Translations under genes and position numbers: made by a program
Part shown: positions 15,709 to 23,526 of the stretch, piece by piece
Layout of the letters: each line of letters begins with the position of its first letter
Numbering within the stretch: the first letter of the stretch is position 1
Assembly (NCBI GenBank): GCA_947285985.1
Contig: CAMYPB010000006.1
Span: forward strand, 1 to 27,507
Source of the DNA: an uncultured Holosporaceae bacterium
GTDB taxonomy: Bacteria > Pseudomonadota > Alphaproteobacteria > RUG11792
Direction of reading: 5' to 3'
DNA: 27,507 nucleotides
The notes under the pieces: model-generated
Databases searched by the model: none
What the model saw: only the letters and a program-made list of their open reading frames with translations
Told to the model about the DNA's origin: nothing

Positions 15709-16734
15709 ATGATAAATATTGATGAAATCACAAATGAAATAGAAGGATCTACTTCGGGAATAGGAGTAGATCTTTCGTATAGTGATCTTTATGACAAGAT
15801 AAAAAACGCACGTTTCGAAGAGGATGAAACTTTGTCTCGTGGAATTTGGGAACGTGAATTAAAAAAAGCGGATTGGAAAACCGTCGAAAATTTATCGTTC
15901 GAAATTCTATCAAAAAAATCGAAGGACTTGCAGATCGTTGCATGGCTTATTGAAGCGCTCATAAAAAATTATGAATTTGAAGGTATAAAAAATTCTCTCG
16001 ATATTTTACGCGTATTTTTAGAATCTTTTTGGTACACATGTTATCCGATAGGGGACGATCCAAATGATATGGATCAAAAAATTCACATACTCACGTGGAT
16101 CTCCGAAAATTATACAAAACAGATATCATCATTAAATCTCCTCAATATGGGCGTTTGTCTATATGATTATGAGTATGCTGTGGAAATGGGAAATCTCATA
16201 AAACGTTCTCCTGAATCATCAAATGATATAATAAACTCCATGAAAAAGGAGGGAAAACCATCAGTTGATGAAATTTACAATAAAATACACAATATTCATG
16301 ATGATCAATATCAAAATTTAAAAAAAATACTATCATCTATAAAAAATTCTTTATTCCTTCTAAACTCAACGATCGAAAAAATCTCGAAGGAAGGGAACAT
16401 CGTGTCATTCTCAGGATTCCTCGATAAAATAGAGTCCATAGAAAGGTTGTTTAAAATTGTAATAAATAACAATGAAACAGAATGTATAGATGATAACATA
16501 GAAAAAAATATAAGTCAAGTATCCAAAACAAAAAATATTTCAAGATCGGAGATATACAATAATATAGATAGGCTTTCAGATGAACTCATGGAAATTGATA
16601 GACATAGTCCATCTCCATATGTTTTGAAATTGATTGTTTCATGGGAAAACAAGAGTCTTCTTGAGATTATGACGGATTTACAATCCGGCGAAACGGAAGC
16701 ACATAAACTCTTAAAAATTTTGATCAATCGATAA
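15709..16734 (+). CDS. tssA: Type VI secretion system protein TssA (ImpA family)
   Basis: A 341-aa protein with an N-terminal ImpA_N domain. After an N-terminal IGVDLSYSDLYDKI stretch it has ADWKTVENLSFEILSKKSKDLQIVAWLIEALI and FWYTCYPIGDDPND, as in other TssA proteins. The C-terminus (RHSPSPYVLKLIVSWENKSLLEIM) matches the conserved 'HSP.PYL..RA..W....L.ELL' ending of TssA proteins. TssA binds the baseplate and sheath and primes or caps sheath polymerisation. It starts 2 nt after the RND pump stop without a clear SD, so its translation is probably coupled to the pump. tssB and tssC lie 8 kb away on the other strand. Confidence 0.87.
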   Translation: MINIDEITNEIEGSTSGIGVDLSYSDLYDKIKNARFEEDETLSRGIWERELKKADWKTVENLSFEILSKKSKDLQIVAWLIEALIKNYEFEGIKNSLDILRVFLESFWYTCYPIGDDPNDMDQKIHILTWISENYTKQISSLNLLNMGVCLYDYEYAVEMGNLIKRSPESSNDIINSMKKEGKPSVDEIYNKIHNIHDDQYQNLKKILSSIKNSLFLLNSTIEKISKEGNIVSFSGFLDKIESIERLFKIVINNNETECIDDNIEKNISQVSKTKNISRSEIYNNIDRLSDELMEIDRHSPSPYVLKLIVSWENKSLLEIMTDLQSGETEAHKLLKILINR

Positions 16735-16738
16735 AAAA

Positions 16739-16780
16739 TGTGTACGAAATGTCACGATATGATCATTTATATTGTAGAAT
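16739..16780 (+). promoter_or_regulatory. Candidate promoter/operator of transketolase
   Basis: TGTGTACGAAATGTC (16739-16753) is identical to 591-605 and lies 36 bp upstream of a -10-like TAGAAT (16775-16780). The -10 and its flank, TAGAATGTATGT, repeat 11264-11275. A canonical -35 is not visible, which would fit an activator-dependent promoter; this is inference. Confidence 0.4.
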
Positions 16781-16814
16781 GTATGTTAGTTATAGTTTTT
16801 AGAGGAATAATTTT

Positions 16815-18704
16815 ATGAACAATATGTATAAAAATTTTGCAAATGCAATTCGTTGTCTTTCCGTTGATATGGTCCATACTGCGAAATCCGGACATCAGGG
16901 TGCACCCCTTGGATTTTCTGATGTTATGTCTATACTATGGAATAAATATTATAGAAGAGGGAAGGATAGGATCATACTATCAAATGGACATGCTTCCGCT
17001 ATGCTTTATTCATCGATGTATCTATCGGGAGGGTATGGTATAGAGATAGATGATCTGAAAAATTTTAGAAAAATAAATGGAAAACTTCAAGGTCATCCTG
17101 AAAGGGATCCATCATTAAATATAAATATAACGACTGGTGCGTTGGGACAGGGACTTGGATCTTCTGTTGGGATTGCTCTTGCCCTCAAAAAAAGGAAGGA
17201 TAATGATGGAAAAGTTTTTGTGATATGTGGGGATGGGGATCTCATGGAGGGAATCTCTCATGAATCCATGACATTTGCATCATCAAATTCACTCGATAAT
17301 CTTATCGTCCTCTTCGATAATAATGATATATGTATTGATGGACATTCATCGAATTATACAACAGATAATATAGAAAGATTTAAAGCGTATGGATTTGAGG
17401 TCTTCGATATTGATGGACATAATTATGAAGAGATAGACAATGTCTTCAAATCTATCAAATCAAATGGAAAACCTATCTTTATATCATTTCGAACAGTTAT
17501 AGGAAAATATTCGAAAACAGAAAACTCAAATATTTGTCATGGAAATTTTTTAAATCTCGAAGATATAAAAAATATGAGACGTTCCTTCGGATTTGATGAG
17601 GAGTTATTTTCCATACCACATATAATATTAAATGAGTTTCGAGAATATAATTCCAAAAATCATGGTATAGCAAATAATAATGATACTATAAAATATGAAG
17701 ATTTTAATATATCTGATTTAAAGAAGAACTACACGGATCCAAATATAAAGAAATCAACGCGTTCTATATTTAAGGATATTATCAAGGAATGCGTAAAACG
17801 AAATGATAGGGTTATAGGGGGATCAGCAGACCTTTCAGAATCAACGTGTTGTTATGACAACGAGACAATGTCGATATTGTCATATTCAAACAATTGGAAT
17901 GGAAATTATATACATTATGGAATACGAGAGCACGCGATGGCCTCCATAATGAATGGACTCTGTTCTGAGGGATTTATTCCATATGGCGGAACGTTTCTAG
18001 TATTCAGTGATTATATGAGACCATCTATTCGAAATGCAGCCCTCATGAAATTGGGAGTTATATACATATTGACGCACGATTCTATCGCAGTTGGGGAGGA
18101 CGGAGCAACTCATCAACCCATCGAACATATTGATTCATTGCGTTCTATCCCGAATTTATGTGTTATGAGGCCATGTTCTGGAATGGAAGTTATCGAATGC
18201 GTGGAATATGCAATAAATAATAGAAATCGTCCATCCGCTATAATATTAAGTCGTCAAAATTTAGAGAATTGTGTCCCATATCAATATGATGAACAAAAAA
18301 ATATGGTATCTTTTGGAATGTATGAGATATATAGATCATATTCTAATAATAATCATCCTAAATTTTCGATAATTGCATCTGGATCTGAAGTTCCTCTTTC
18401 GATAAATCTCGCGAGAACTATAGAAAAGAAAGGGATAGGAGATGTTCGCGTTATCTCAGCTGTTTCAATTGAAATTTTCGAGGAACAAAATCCTAAATAT
18501 AAGGATAACATAATCACACATGAGAATGATGATATACGAATAATCATAGAGGCTGGGAGATGTCAATCTCTTGAGAAATACAAGAGGGAGGGAAGGGATA
18601 TAATGATAAACATCGACAAATTTGGACGTTCTGGAAATTCTGATGATCTGATGAAATTTTATGGATTTGATGTTGAGAAGATATTAGAAAAACTCCCGAT
18701 ATAA
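16815..18704 (+). CDS. tkt: Transketolase
   Basis: A 629-aa thiamine-diphosphate enzyme that moves two-carbon units in the non-oxidative pentose phosphate pathway. Motifs in order: SGHQGAPLG (25-33), ILSNGHASAMLY, TTGALGQGLGSSVG (107-119), the ThDP motif GDGDLMEGISHES (139-151) ending with FDNND, GGSADLSEST (335-344), HYGIREHAM with the catalytic glutamate E372, and THDSIAVGEDGATHQPIEH. It is some 30 residues shorter than the E. coli enzyme, mainly in loops. A DXS-type identity is unlikely given these transketolase motifs. AGAGGA precedes the ATG. It has its own candidate promoter and a hairpin just behind the stop. Confidence 0.95.
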   Translation: MNNMYKNFANAIRCLSVDMVHTAKSGHQGAPLGFSDVMSILWNKYYRRGKDRIILSNGHASAMLYSSMYLSGGYGIEIDDLKNFRKINGKLQGHPERDPSLNINITTGALGQGLGSSVGIALALKKRKDNDGKVFVICGDGDLMEGISHESMTFASSNSLDNLIVLFDNNDICIDGHSSNYTTDNIERFKAYGFEVFDIDGHNYEEIDNVFKSIKSNGKPIFISFRTVIGKYSKTENSNICHGNFLNLEDIKNMRRSFGFDEELFSIPHIILNEFREYNSKNHGIANNNDTIKYEDFNISDLKKNYTDPNIKKSTRSIFKDIIKECVKRNDRVIGGSADLSESTCCYDNETMSILSYSNNWNGNYIHYGIREHAMASIMNGLCSEGFIPYGGTFLVFSDYMRPSIRNAALMKLGVIYILTHDSIAVGEDGATHQPIEHIDSLRSIPNLCVMRPCSGMEVIECVEYAINNRNRPSAIILSRQNLENCVPYQYDEQKNMVSFGMYEIYRSYSNNNHPKFSIIASGSEVPLSINLARTIEKKGIGDVRVISAVSIEIFEEQNPKYKDNIITHENDDIRIIIEAGRCQSLEKYKREGRDIMINIDKFGRSGNSDDLMKFYGFDVEKILEKLPI

Positions 18705-18712
18705 ATATGATG

Positions 18713-18737
18713 ACAGGGAGTTTTCGACTCTCTCTCT
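18713..18737. terminator. Candidate bidirectional terminator between tkt and the lytic transglycosylase
   Basis: GGGAGT (18716-18721), loop TTTCG and ACTCTC (18727-18732) pair over 6 bp with one G-U. The structure fills the 33-nt gap between two convergent genes. Only a short T-rich stretch follows on the + strand. Confidence 0.45.
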
Positions 18738-19271
18738 TTACATTGCGTTTAGTTTTTCCGTTGGAGAGATATTTTCTGAATATTTGTTCATAACTTTCTG
18801 ACAATAACGTTCATTATTTTTGTTGCCACTTGCATGATACATTTTGATGGCCTCCTCCCAGGAGCCCGATCTTTTGTATAGGCTGGATAATAATTTTGCG
18901 GCATACTCTATATTTTTTTCAGGTTCCAACATTTCAGAGATAGAATTGAAATTATTTTTGTGAGAGTCATAATGGATTTGTAGACATCCAAGACTTATGT
19001 TTTTGTGTCCTTTATCTATTTTTGATTGTACGAAATCTTTCGCATCATTCTTCCTATTGAAATAATGAGTCCTTCGACTGACATTGACAGCATACGGAGA
19101 CGATTTCGATTCAACATGAGCGATAGACTTCAACAAACCAGATGGTATGTCATACATCATCTCATACTTCTGAATGATATCTTGTATAGAACCCGTCTCA
19201 TTTGCCTCAACAACAAACGATAAGGAAATAACAAGAAAATATAAAACTGATAATTTGTATTTTAATTTCAA
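18738..19271 (-). CDS. Secreted lytic transglycosylase (SLT domain)
   Basis: A 177-aa protein with a signal peptide (KLKYKLSVLYFLVISLSFVVEA). The SLT fold follows: GLLKSIAHVESKSSPYAVN with catalytic glutamate E54, ISLGCLQIHYDSH (the GLMQI-type motif), NIEYAAKLLSSLY, and GSWEEAIKMYHAS. The RRTHYFNRKNDAKDFVQSKI insert and the GCLQI form are typical of an alphaproteobacterial subfamily often called 'transglycosylase SLT domain-containing protein'. It cleaves peptidoglycan glycan strands in the periplasm, for turnover or to make room for envelope machines. No in-frame ATG gives a signal peptide; the start is TTG at 19271, which fits a strong promoter 38 nt upstream. Any link to the T6SS is unproven. 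Confidence 0.83.
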   Translation of the reverse strand: MKLKYKLSVLYFLVISLSFVVEANETGSIQDIIQKYEMMYDIPSGLLKSIAHVESKSSPYAVNVSRRTHYFNRKNDAKDFVQSKIDKGHKNISLGCLQIHYDSHKNNFNSISEMLEPEKNIEYAAKLLSSLYKRSGSWEEAIKMYHASGNKNNERYCQKVMNKYSENISPTEKLNAM

Positions 19272-19308
19272 TGCAAATCTTCTAAAATTTTATATAAACT
19301 ATTTGTAT

Positions 19309-19338
19309 ATTATATGGTATGTTGGATGTGAAAGTCAA
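19309..19338 (-). promoter_or_regulatory. Sigma70-type promoter of the lytic transglycosylase gene
   Basis: On the minus strand TTGACT (19338-19333), an 18-bp spacer and a perfect TATAAT (19314-19309). Predicted start near 19302, about 30 nt before the TTG start codon. This is one of the best promoter matches in the window. Confidence 0.65.
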
Positions 19339-19448
19339 GAAAATAATGACATTTTGCAATTTTATATATTATAGAGCAGTATATATCACGATAAATTTGA
19401 TATATGATTTTATAAATATTTTGATATATTGTATAAATTGTGATGTAG

Positions 19449-19486
19449 TTTTTTGAGGATATCAAAGATGACATATCCTCAAAAAA
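19449..19486. repeat. 14-bp perfect inverted repeat behind ctrA
   Basis: TTTTTTGAGGATAT (19449-19462) and ATATCCTCAAAAAA (19473-19486) are exact inverted copies around a 10-nt loop. The arm begins with T6 and ends with A6 on either strand, the reverse of a normal A-tract/stem/U-tract terminator. It lies 9 nt beyond the ctrA stop and may cap the 3' end of the ctrA mRNA. Confidence 0.8.
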
Positions 19487-19495
19487 CACTATCTT

Positions 19496-20218
19496 CTAGC
19501 TGACACGTTTTTGATGATGATTTTCTTCGTTTTCATCTTCATCATCGATATCTCGAAGGGTATATCCTCGTCCCCAGACTGTTTCGATGAGGTTTATTCC
19601 TCCTGAGAGGTCTGCTATTTTTTTTCGAAGCTTACATATGAAAACATCGACGATTTTGAGTTCTGGTTCATCGAGACCTCCATATATATGATTCAAAAAT
19701 GTTTCTTTTGAGAGGATCGCTCCTTTTTTCATAGCGAGTAGTTCGAGGATTGCATACTCTTTATTTGTGAGAGTTATTTCATTTCCGTTGATTTTTATGA
19801 TTCTTTGACCAAAATTTATTTCAAGGGGTCCGATTTTTTTGACGGATGTGTATATCCCCGTTGTTCGTCTAACGATCGCGTATATTCTTGCGAGGAGTTC
19901 AACACGACTGAAAGGTTTCGTTAAATAATCGTCCGCACCTTCTTTTAGACAGTTGACTTTATCTTCCGTTGAACTGAGTCCTGATAAAACGAGGACAGGA
20001 ATTCCATTTTTGATTGAACGAACTCGACGGAGTATTTCAATTCCATCGATATCCGGAAGAACGAGATCGAGAATCAATGCGTCATAATCATAAAATTTTA
20101 TCATTTCGAGTCCATCCTTCCCAGTTTCCGCGATATGACAAACAAATCCTTCAGAAACACATGAAGATTTTATTCTCTGTGAAACTAAACTCTCATCCTC
20201 AATAACAAGTAAACGCAT
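19496..20218 (-). CDS. ctrA: CtrA-type cell-cycle response regulator
   Basis: A 240-aa OmpR/PhoB-family regulator. The receiver domain starts MRLLVIEDESLV, has the phospho-acceptor D51 in YDALILDLVLPDIDG, and GADDYLTKPFSRVELLARI with the conserved lysine. The winged-helix output domain has the CtrA-specific strings LTNKEYAILELLAMKKG, LNHIYGGLDEPELKIVDVF and ICKLRKKIADLSGG...ETVWGRGYTL. CtrA controls cell-cycle, division and surface genes in Alphaproteobacteria by binding TTAA-N7-TTAA. GGGGA precedes the ATG. The C-terminus ends in an acidic/polar tail (DDEDENEENHHQKRVS), not the Ala-Ala end used for ClpXP proteolysis in Caulobacter. No CtrA full site was found in its own 268-nt upstream gap, which it shares with the divergent permease gene. 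Confidence 0.93.
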   Translation of the reverse strand: MRLLVIEDESLVSQRIKSSCVSEGFVCHIAETGKDGLEMIKFYDYDALILDLVLPDIDGIEILRRVRSIKNGIPVLVLSGLSSTEDKVNCLKEGADDYLTKPFSRVELLARIYAIVRRTTGIYTSVKKIGPLEINFGQRIIKINGNEITLTNKEYAILELLAMKKGAILSKETFLNHIYGGLDEPELKIVDVFICKLRKKIADLSGGINLIETVWGRGYTLRDIDDEDENEENHHQKRVS

Positions 20219-20489
20219 TTTAAAATTTCCCCAGCATATTAAAATTCAATCCCCATACTAAAATGCTATCAAAATATTCATATATAAGGAAGGATATTGT
20301 GAAATTTTTATGATTTTTTTAAATAAAATAAATTTTATTCTCAAGATCTGAAAAAATGCTTGATAAAAGTTTTTTTAGGGGGAGTCTTGTATGATTTTTG
20401 TGATATAATCTTTTGGATTTTGCTAGAATTTTTGAGATATGTTTGTATCGGATTTTATATTGTTTTTATGTTTCAGATGAAGTGTTGTG

Positions 20490-21569
20490 ATGTTTAAGAT
20501 TTTTTTTCCAATATCAGGATTATTTTTTGATCCATTTCTTATTTTTTCGACGGGATTATTTGGGGGTTTTGTCTCGGGATTTTTAGGACTTGGATGTGGA
20601 GTCATAATAACCCCCTTCCTGATGGAATTGGGAATCCCCCCTTTGATGGCCGTTTCAACTCAACTTTGTCATGCTGTTGGGACGAATCTTTCGAGTTTTC
20701 TATCGTATAACAGAAAGAAAGACGTTGATTTTCAACTAGTTCTCTTTATTTTGATGGGTGGGATATTGGGAGCATCATGTGAATGGATAACCCTCAAATT
20801 TTCTCATAGTTCAAGGGTTGTTGTCAATAAATTCGCGTATATTTATATTATAACACTCATAATATTTGGAATTATTATGATGATACAAAGTATAAAGGTT
20901 TTTATACATCGTTCAAATTCAGGATACAATGTTTCTGTTATGATGAGGAGGTGGATGCTTTATATCCCATTCCATAAGATTTTCAGACGTTCTAGGGCGG
21001 AAATGAGTTGTCTTGTTCCAATATTCGTCGGATTTTTAGCGGGACTCATCGTCGCGTCTTTGGGAGGGGGAAATAATTTATTTATGGCCCCTATAATAAC
21101 GTATCTCATAGGACGAATAAGTCCTGTTGTCTATGGAACAACGTCTCTTGCGGGATGTTTCATAACGTCTATCGTTGTTCTTGTATATGCGGAAAGCGGA
21201 TACTATTGTGATTTCCTTTTCGTTTTATTTTTATTTGCAGGGGCATCTATTGGATCTTTTATAGGAGTTAGACTGACATATAATATAAAAAGACACTATA
21301 TAAATGCGATTTCTTCAATTGTTGTTTTTATTATGGCCTCTCGTCTTGCGTTTAAAACATTTGGAAGTTCGTCATATCAATCCTCTCAAAAAATCATGAT
21401 GGAATCTCCAAAATCAAAAATGTTTGAATTTGCAAATGGAAACGTGATTTTATACACAATTTTATGTATTATTATGATTTGTGTTGTTGCGATAAGTGTT
21501 GAAAAACTCCTCCAAAGTTTTTCTGAGAAAAGGATACAAAACAAAGAGAATAGGGGGATGAAGAAATGA
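20490..21569 (+). CDS. TauE/SafE family membrane permease
   Basis: About 359 aa with many hydrophobic segments. The N-terminal half has GGFVSGFLGLGCGVIITPFL and VSTQLCHAVGTNLSSF. The second half repeats the theme: FLAGLIVASLGGGNNLFMAP and GTTSLAGCFITSIV. This duplicated glycine-rich signature defines the TauE/SafE (DUF81) exporters, proposed to move sulfite, sulfoacetate or other organic anions. Substrate here is unknown. ATG 20490 is preferred; GTG 20487 lies just before it. The upstream 268-nt gap, shared with divergent ctrA, has a TATAAT at 20404-20409 but no good -35. The 3' end overlaps the next gene by 4 bp (ATGA), so the permease and the polyamine-binding protein gene form an operon. 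Confidence 0.83.
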   Translation: MFKIFFPISGLFFDPFLIFSTGLFGGFVSGFLGLGCGVIITPFLMELGIPPLMAVSTQLCHAVGTNLSSFLSYNRKKDVDFQLVLFILMGGILGASCEWITLKFSHSSRVVVNKFAYIYIITLIIFGIIMMIQSIKVFIHRSNSGYNVSVMMRRWMLYIPFHKIFRRSRAEMSCLVPIFVGFLAGLIVASLGGGNNLFMAPIITYLIGRISPVVYGTTSLAGCFITSIVVLVYAESGYYCDFLFVLFLFAGASIGSFIGVRLTYNIKRHYINAISSIVVFIMASRLAFKTFGSSSYQSSQKIMMESPKSKMFEFANGNVILYTILCIIMICVVAISVEKLLQSFSEKRIQNKENRGMKK

Positions 21570-22714
21570 ATAAATCTCGTATTATATTTTTCGTCATAAT
21601 TTTATCTATAATTTTTGTTATGTTTGCGTATGAAAAATATAATAATAAAAATGATAATGACAATGATGAATCGTATTTGAATGTTTATGGATGGTATGGG
21701 ATTATTCCACGGGATGTCATATCAGAATTTGAGAAGGAATATAAAATACATGTTAGATATGACGTCTATGACAATAATGATGTTCTAGAGGCCAAACTTC
21801 TCGCGACGAATAGTGGGTATGACATAGTCTTTCCATCATTTATTCCATATGCTGGAAGACAATCGAACCTTGGAGTATACGCGAGATTGGACGATGGACT
21901 CGTCACATCATTGAACAATATCTCTAATGTTATACTAGAAAAATTTAGAAATTCAAATGGAAATACAAACTATCTCATACCAATATTCTGGGGAACGGTT
22001 GGAATAGCCATTGAAAACAATACTTTAAAAAAAATTATACCAAATTTTAATAAAGATACATATGATCTCGTTCTATCAGAAGAAAACATAAAAAAAATAT
22101 CGGAATATGGAATTAGTTTTCCTGAAGAATTTATTGATATATTTCCATCTGCTATGTATTATCTAGAACTTGACTATACTAAAAAAAATATAGATGATAT
22201 AAAAAAAGTTAAGGATTATTTCAATAGAATTAGGCCGTATATTTCGAAATTCTCTTCATCAACGATGATCAATGATTTATTGATGGGGACGGTTTGCGTT
22301 GCAATAGGGTCGTCAGACAACGCGTATCGCGCGATGCAATCCTCAAAGAATGTTGGAAAAGATATAAGGTATATCCTTCCAAAATATGGGTCTATGCTCT
22401 GGATAGATTGTGTTGCGATCCCGAAATTCGCACCTCACAAAAAAAATGCGGGAAAATTCATAGATTTCCTGCTACGTCCCAAAATCGCGGCCAGAATAAC
22501 GGAATATTCCGGAATACTCGTCACAGTCAAGGAAGCCGAGAAATATTATGCTGATGATATGAAAAATAATAGAAATATATATCCAGATGATGAAACTTTG
22601 AAATTATTACTCGTTGGAAATCCGAGCGTGAACGAAAAGGATCGGGAATTTGATAAGTATGCAACTCGCACATGGGAACAAATAAAAATGAATGTTGTTG
22701 GAGGAAATAAATAA
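21566..22714 (+). CDS. potF: Polyamine ABC transporter substrate-binding protein (PotF/PotD-like)
   Basis: A 382-aa periplasmic binding protein. An N-terminal hydrophobic segment (SRIIFFVIILSIIFVMFAY) serves as signal peptide or anchor; no lipobox cysteine follows. The mature part begins LNVYGWYGIIPRDVISEFEK, the hallmark 'NVYNW..YI....I..FEK' start of the family. It goes on with LLATNSGYDIVFPS, IPIFWGTVGIAI (polyamine-contacting region) and a C-terminal LWIDCVAIPKFAPHKKNAGKFIDFLL. It should bind putrescine or spermidine for import. Its start overlaps the TauE-like gene by 4 bp and potI follows 4 nt after its stop. Confidence 0.87.
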   Translation: MNKSRIIFFVIILSIIFVMFAYEKYNNKNDNDNDESYLNVYGWYGIIPRDVISEFEKEYKIHVRYDVYDNNDVLEAKLLATNSGYDIVFPSFIPYAGRQSNLGVYARLDDGLVTSLNNISNVILEKFRNSNGNTNYLIPIFWGTVGIAIENNTLKKIIPNFNKDTYDLVLSEENIKKISEYGISFPEEFIDIFPSAMYYLELDYTKKNIDDIKKVKDYFNRIRPYISKFSSSTMINDLLMGTVCVAIGSSDNAYRAMQSSKNVGKDIRYILPKYGSMLWIDCVAIPKFAPHKKNAGKFIDFLLRPKIAARITEYSGILVTVKEAEKYYADDMKNNRNIYPDDETLKLLLVGNPSVNEKDREFDKYATRTWEQIKMNVVGGNK

Positions 22715-22718
22715 TATC

Positions 22719-23525
22719 ATGAAAAATACATCAAAATTTGGAATGTTCTTTTTGATATTTGGATTTATTTTTTTATATATTCCTATTATATTTTTAATTG
22801 TATTTTCATTTAGTGATTCTGAAGCACCGTGTGTTTGGACGAAATTTTCATTACGATGGTTTAAGGCTGTTTTTGAAGATTCAGACCTCTTAAATTCTGC
22901 GATAACAAGTTTGAAGGTCGCGTCGATTTCCGCGACGGGATCCGTTATATTGGGGCTCCTTGCAGCCGTTACAACGACTCGAAATTCAAAATTTTCAGGT
23001 AAAAAATTTCTGTCAAAAACAATATCTATTCCTATCGTTATGCCCGAAATCATCGTTGGATTTTCATTGTTAATGTTATTCATATCTATAGAAAGATTTT
23101 TTGGAATTCCTCAAGAGAGAGGAATTATGACGGTTAGTATTGGCCATATAATGGCCTCCATGTCGTATGTCCATATGACAATTCGATCGAGACTTTTAAC
23201 ATTCGATTATTCATTGGAGGAGGCCGCCTTGAATTTAGGGGCCAATCCTTTGAAAGTCTTCATATTCATAACAATTCCAATAATAAGTAAATCAATTCTT
23301 GCAGGATGGTTGTTGTCTTTCACATTGTCTTTAGATGACCTTGTGATCGCGAGTTTTTTGTCGGGACCTGGAGCCACGACCCTCCCAATCCTCATATTTT
23401 CGAATGTCAGGATAGGGGTCAGTCCTTCAATAAACGCGTTTGCAACGATGTTTATTATGCTCGTCGCACTATGTCTCACAATAGCCTATCTCCTCTCAAT
23501 ACATCAGTCGAGAAAAAATAGATAA
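22719..23525 (+). CDS. potI: Polyamine ABC transporter permease (PotI/PotC-like)
   Basis: A 268-aa inner-membrane protein of the binding-protein-dependent transport permease family, with about six membrane segments. The cytoplasmic EAA loop is EEAALNLGANPLKVFIFITIP, which docks the ATPase. The N-terminal FGFIFLYIPIIFLIVFSFSD and the LSLDDLVIASFLSGPGATTLPILIFS segment are PotI/PotC hallmarks. I use ATG 22719, with GGAGG upstream, rather than an in-frame TTG inside potF. The gene ends 1 nt before the convergent HtrA-like gene. The ATPase (potG/potA) and partner permease (potH/potB) are missing from the window. Confidence 0.88.
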   Translation: MKNTSKFGMFFLIFGFIFLYIPIIFLIVFSFSDSEAPCVWTKFSLRWFKAVFEDSDLLNSAITSLKVASISATGSVILGLLAAVTTTRNSKFSGKKFLSKTISIPIVMPEIIVGFSLLMLFISIERFFGIPQERGIMTVSIGHIMASMSYVHMTIRSRLLTFDYSLEEAALNLGANPLKVFIFITIPIISKSILAGWLLSFTLSLDDLVIASFLSGPGATTLPILIFSNVRIGVSPSINAFATMFIMLVALCLTIAYLLSIHQSRKNR

Positions 23526-23526
23526 T

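Noticed and set aside
19023..19035. Third copy of the TGTGTACGAAATGTC motif
   Set aside because: Only TGTACGAAAT matches and it lies inside the transglycosylase coding sequence.
20219..20247. TTAA repeats upstream of ctrA as a CtrA box
   Set aside because: The spacing between the two TTAA is 13, not 7.
22607..23083. Minus-strand open frame of 158 codons over potF/potI
   Set aside because: Antisense to two conserved genes, no SD and composition typical of a shadow frame.
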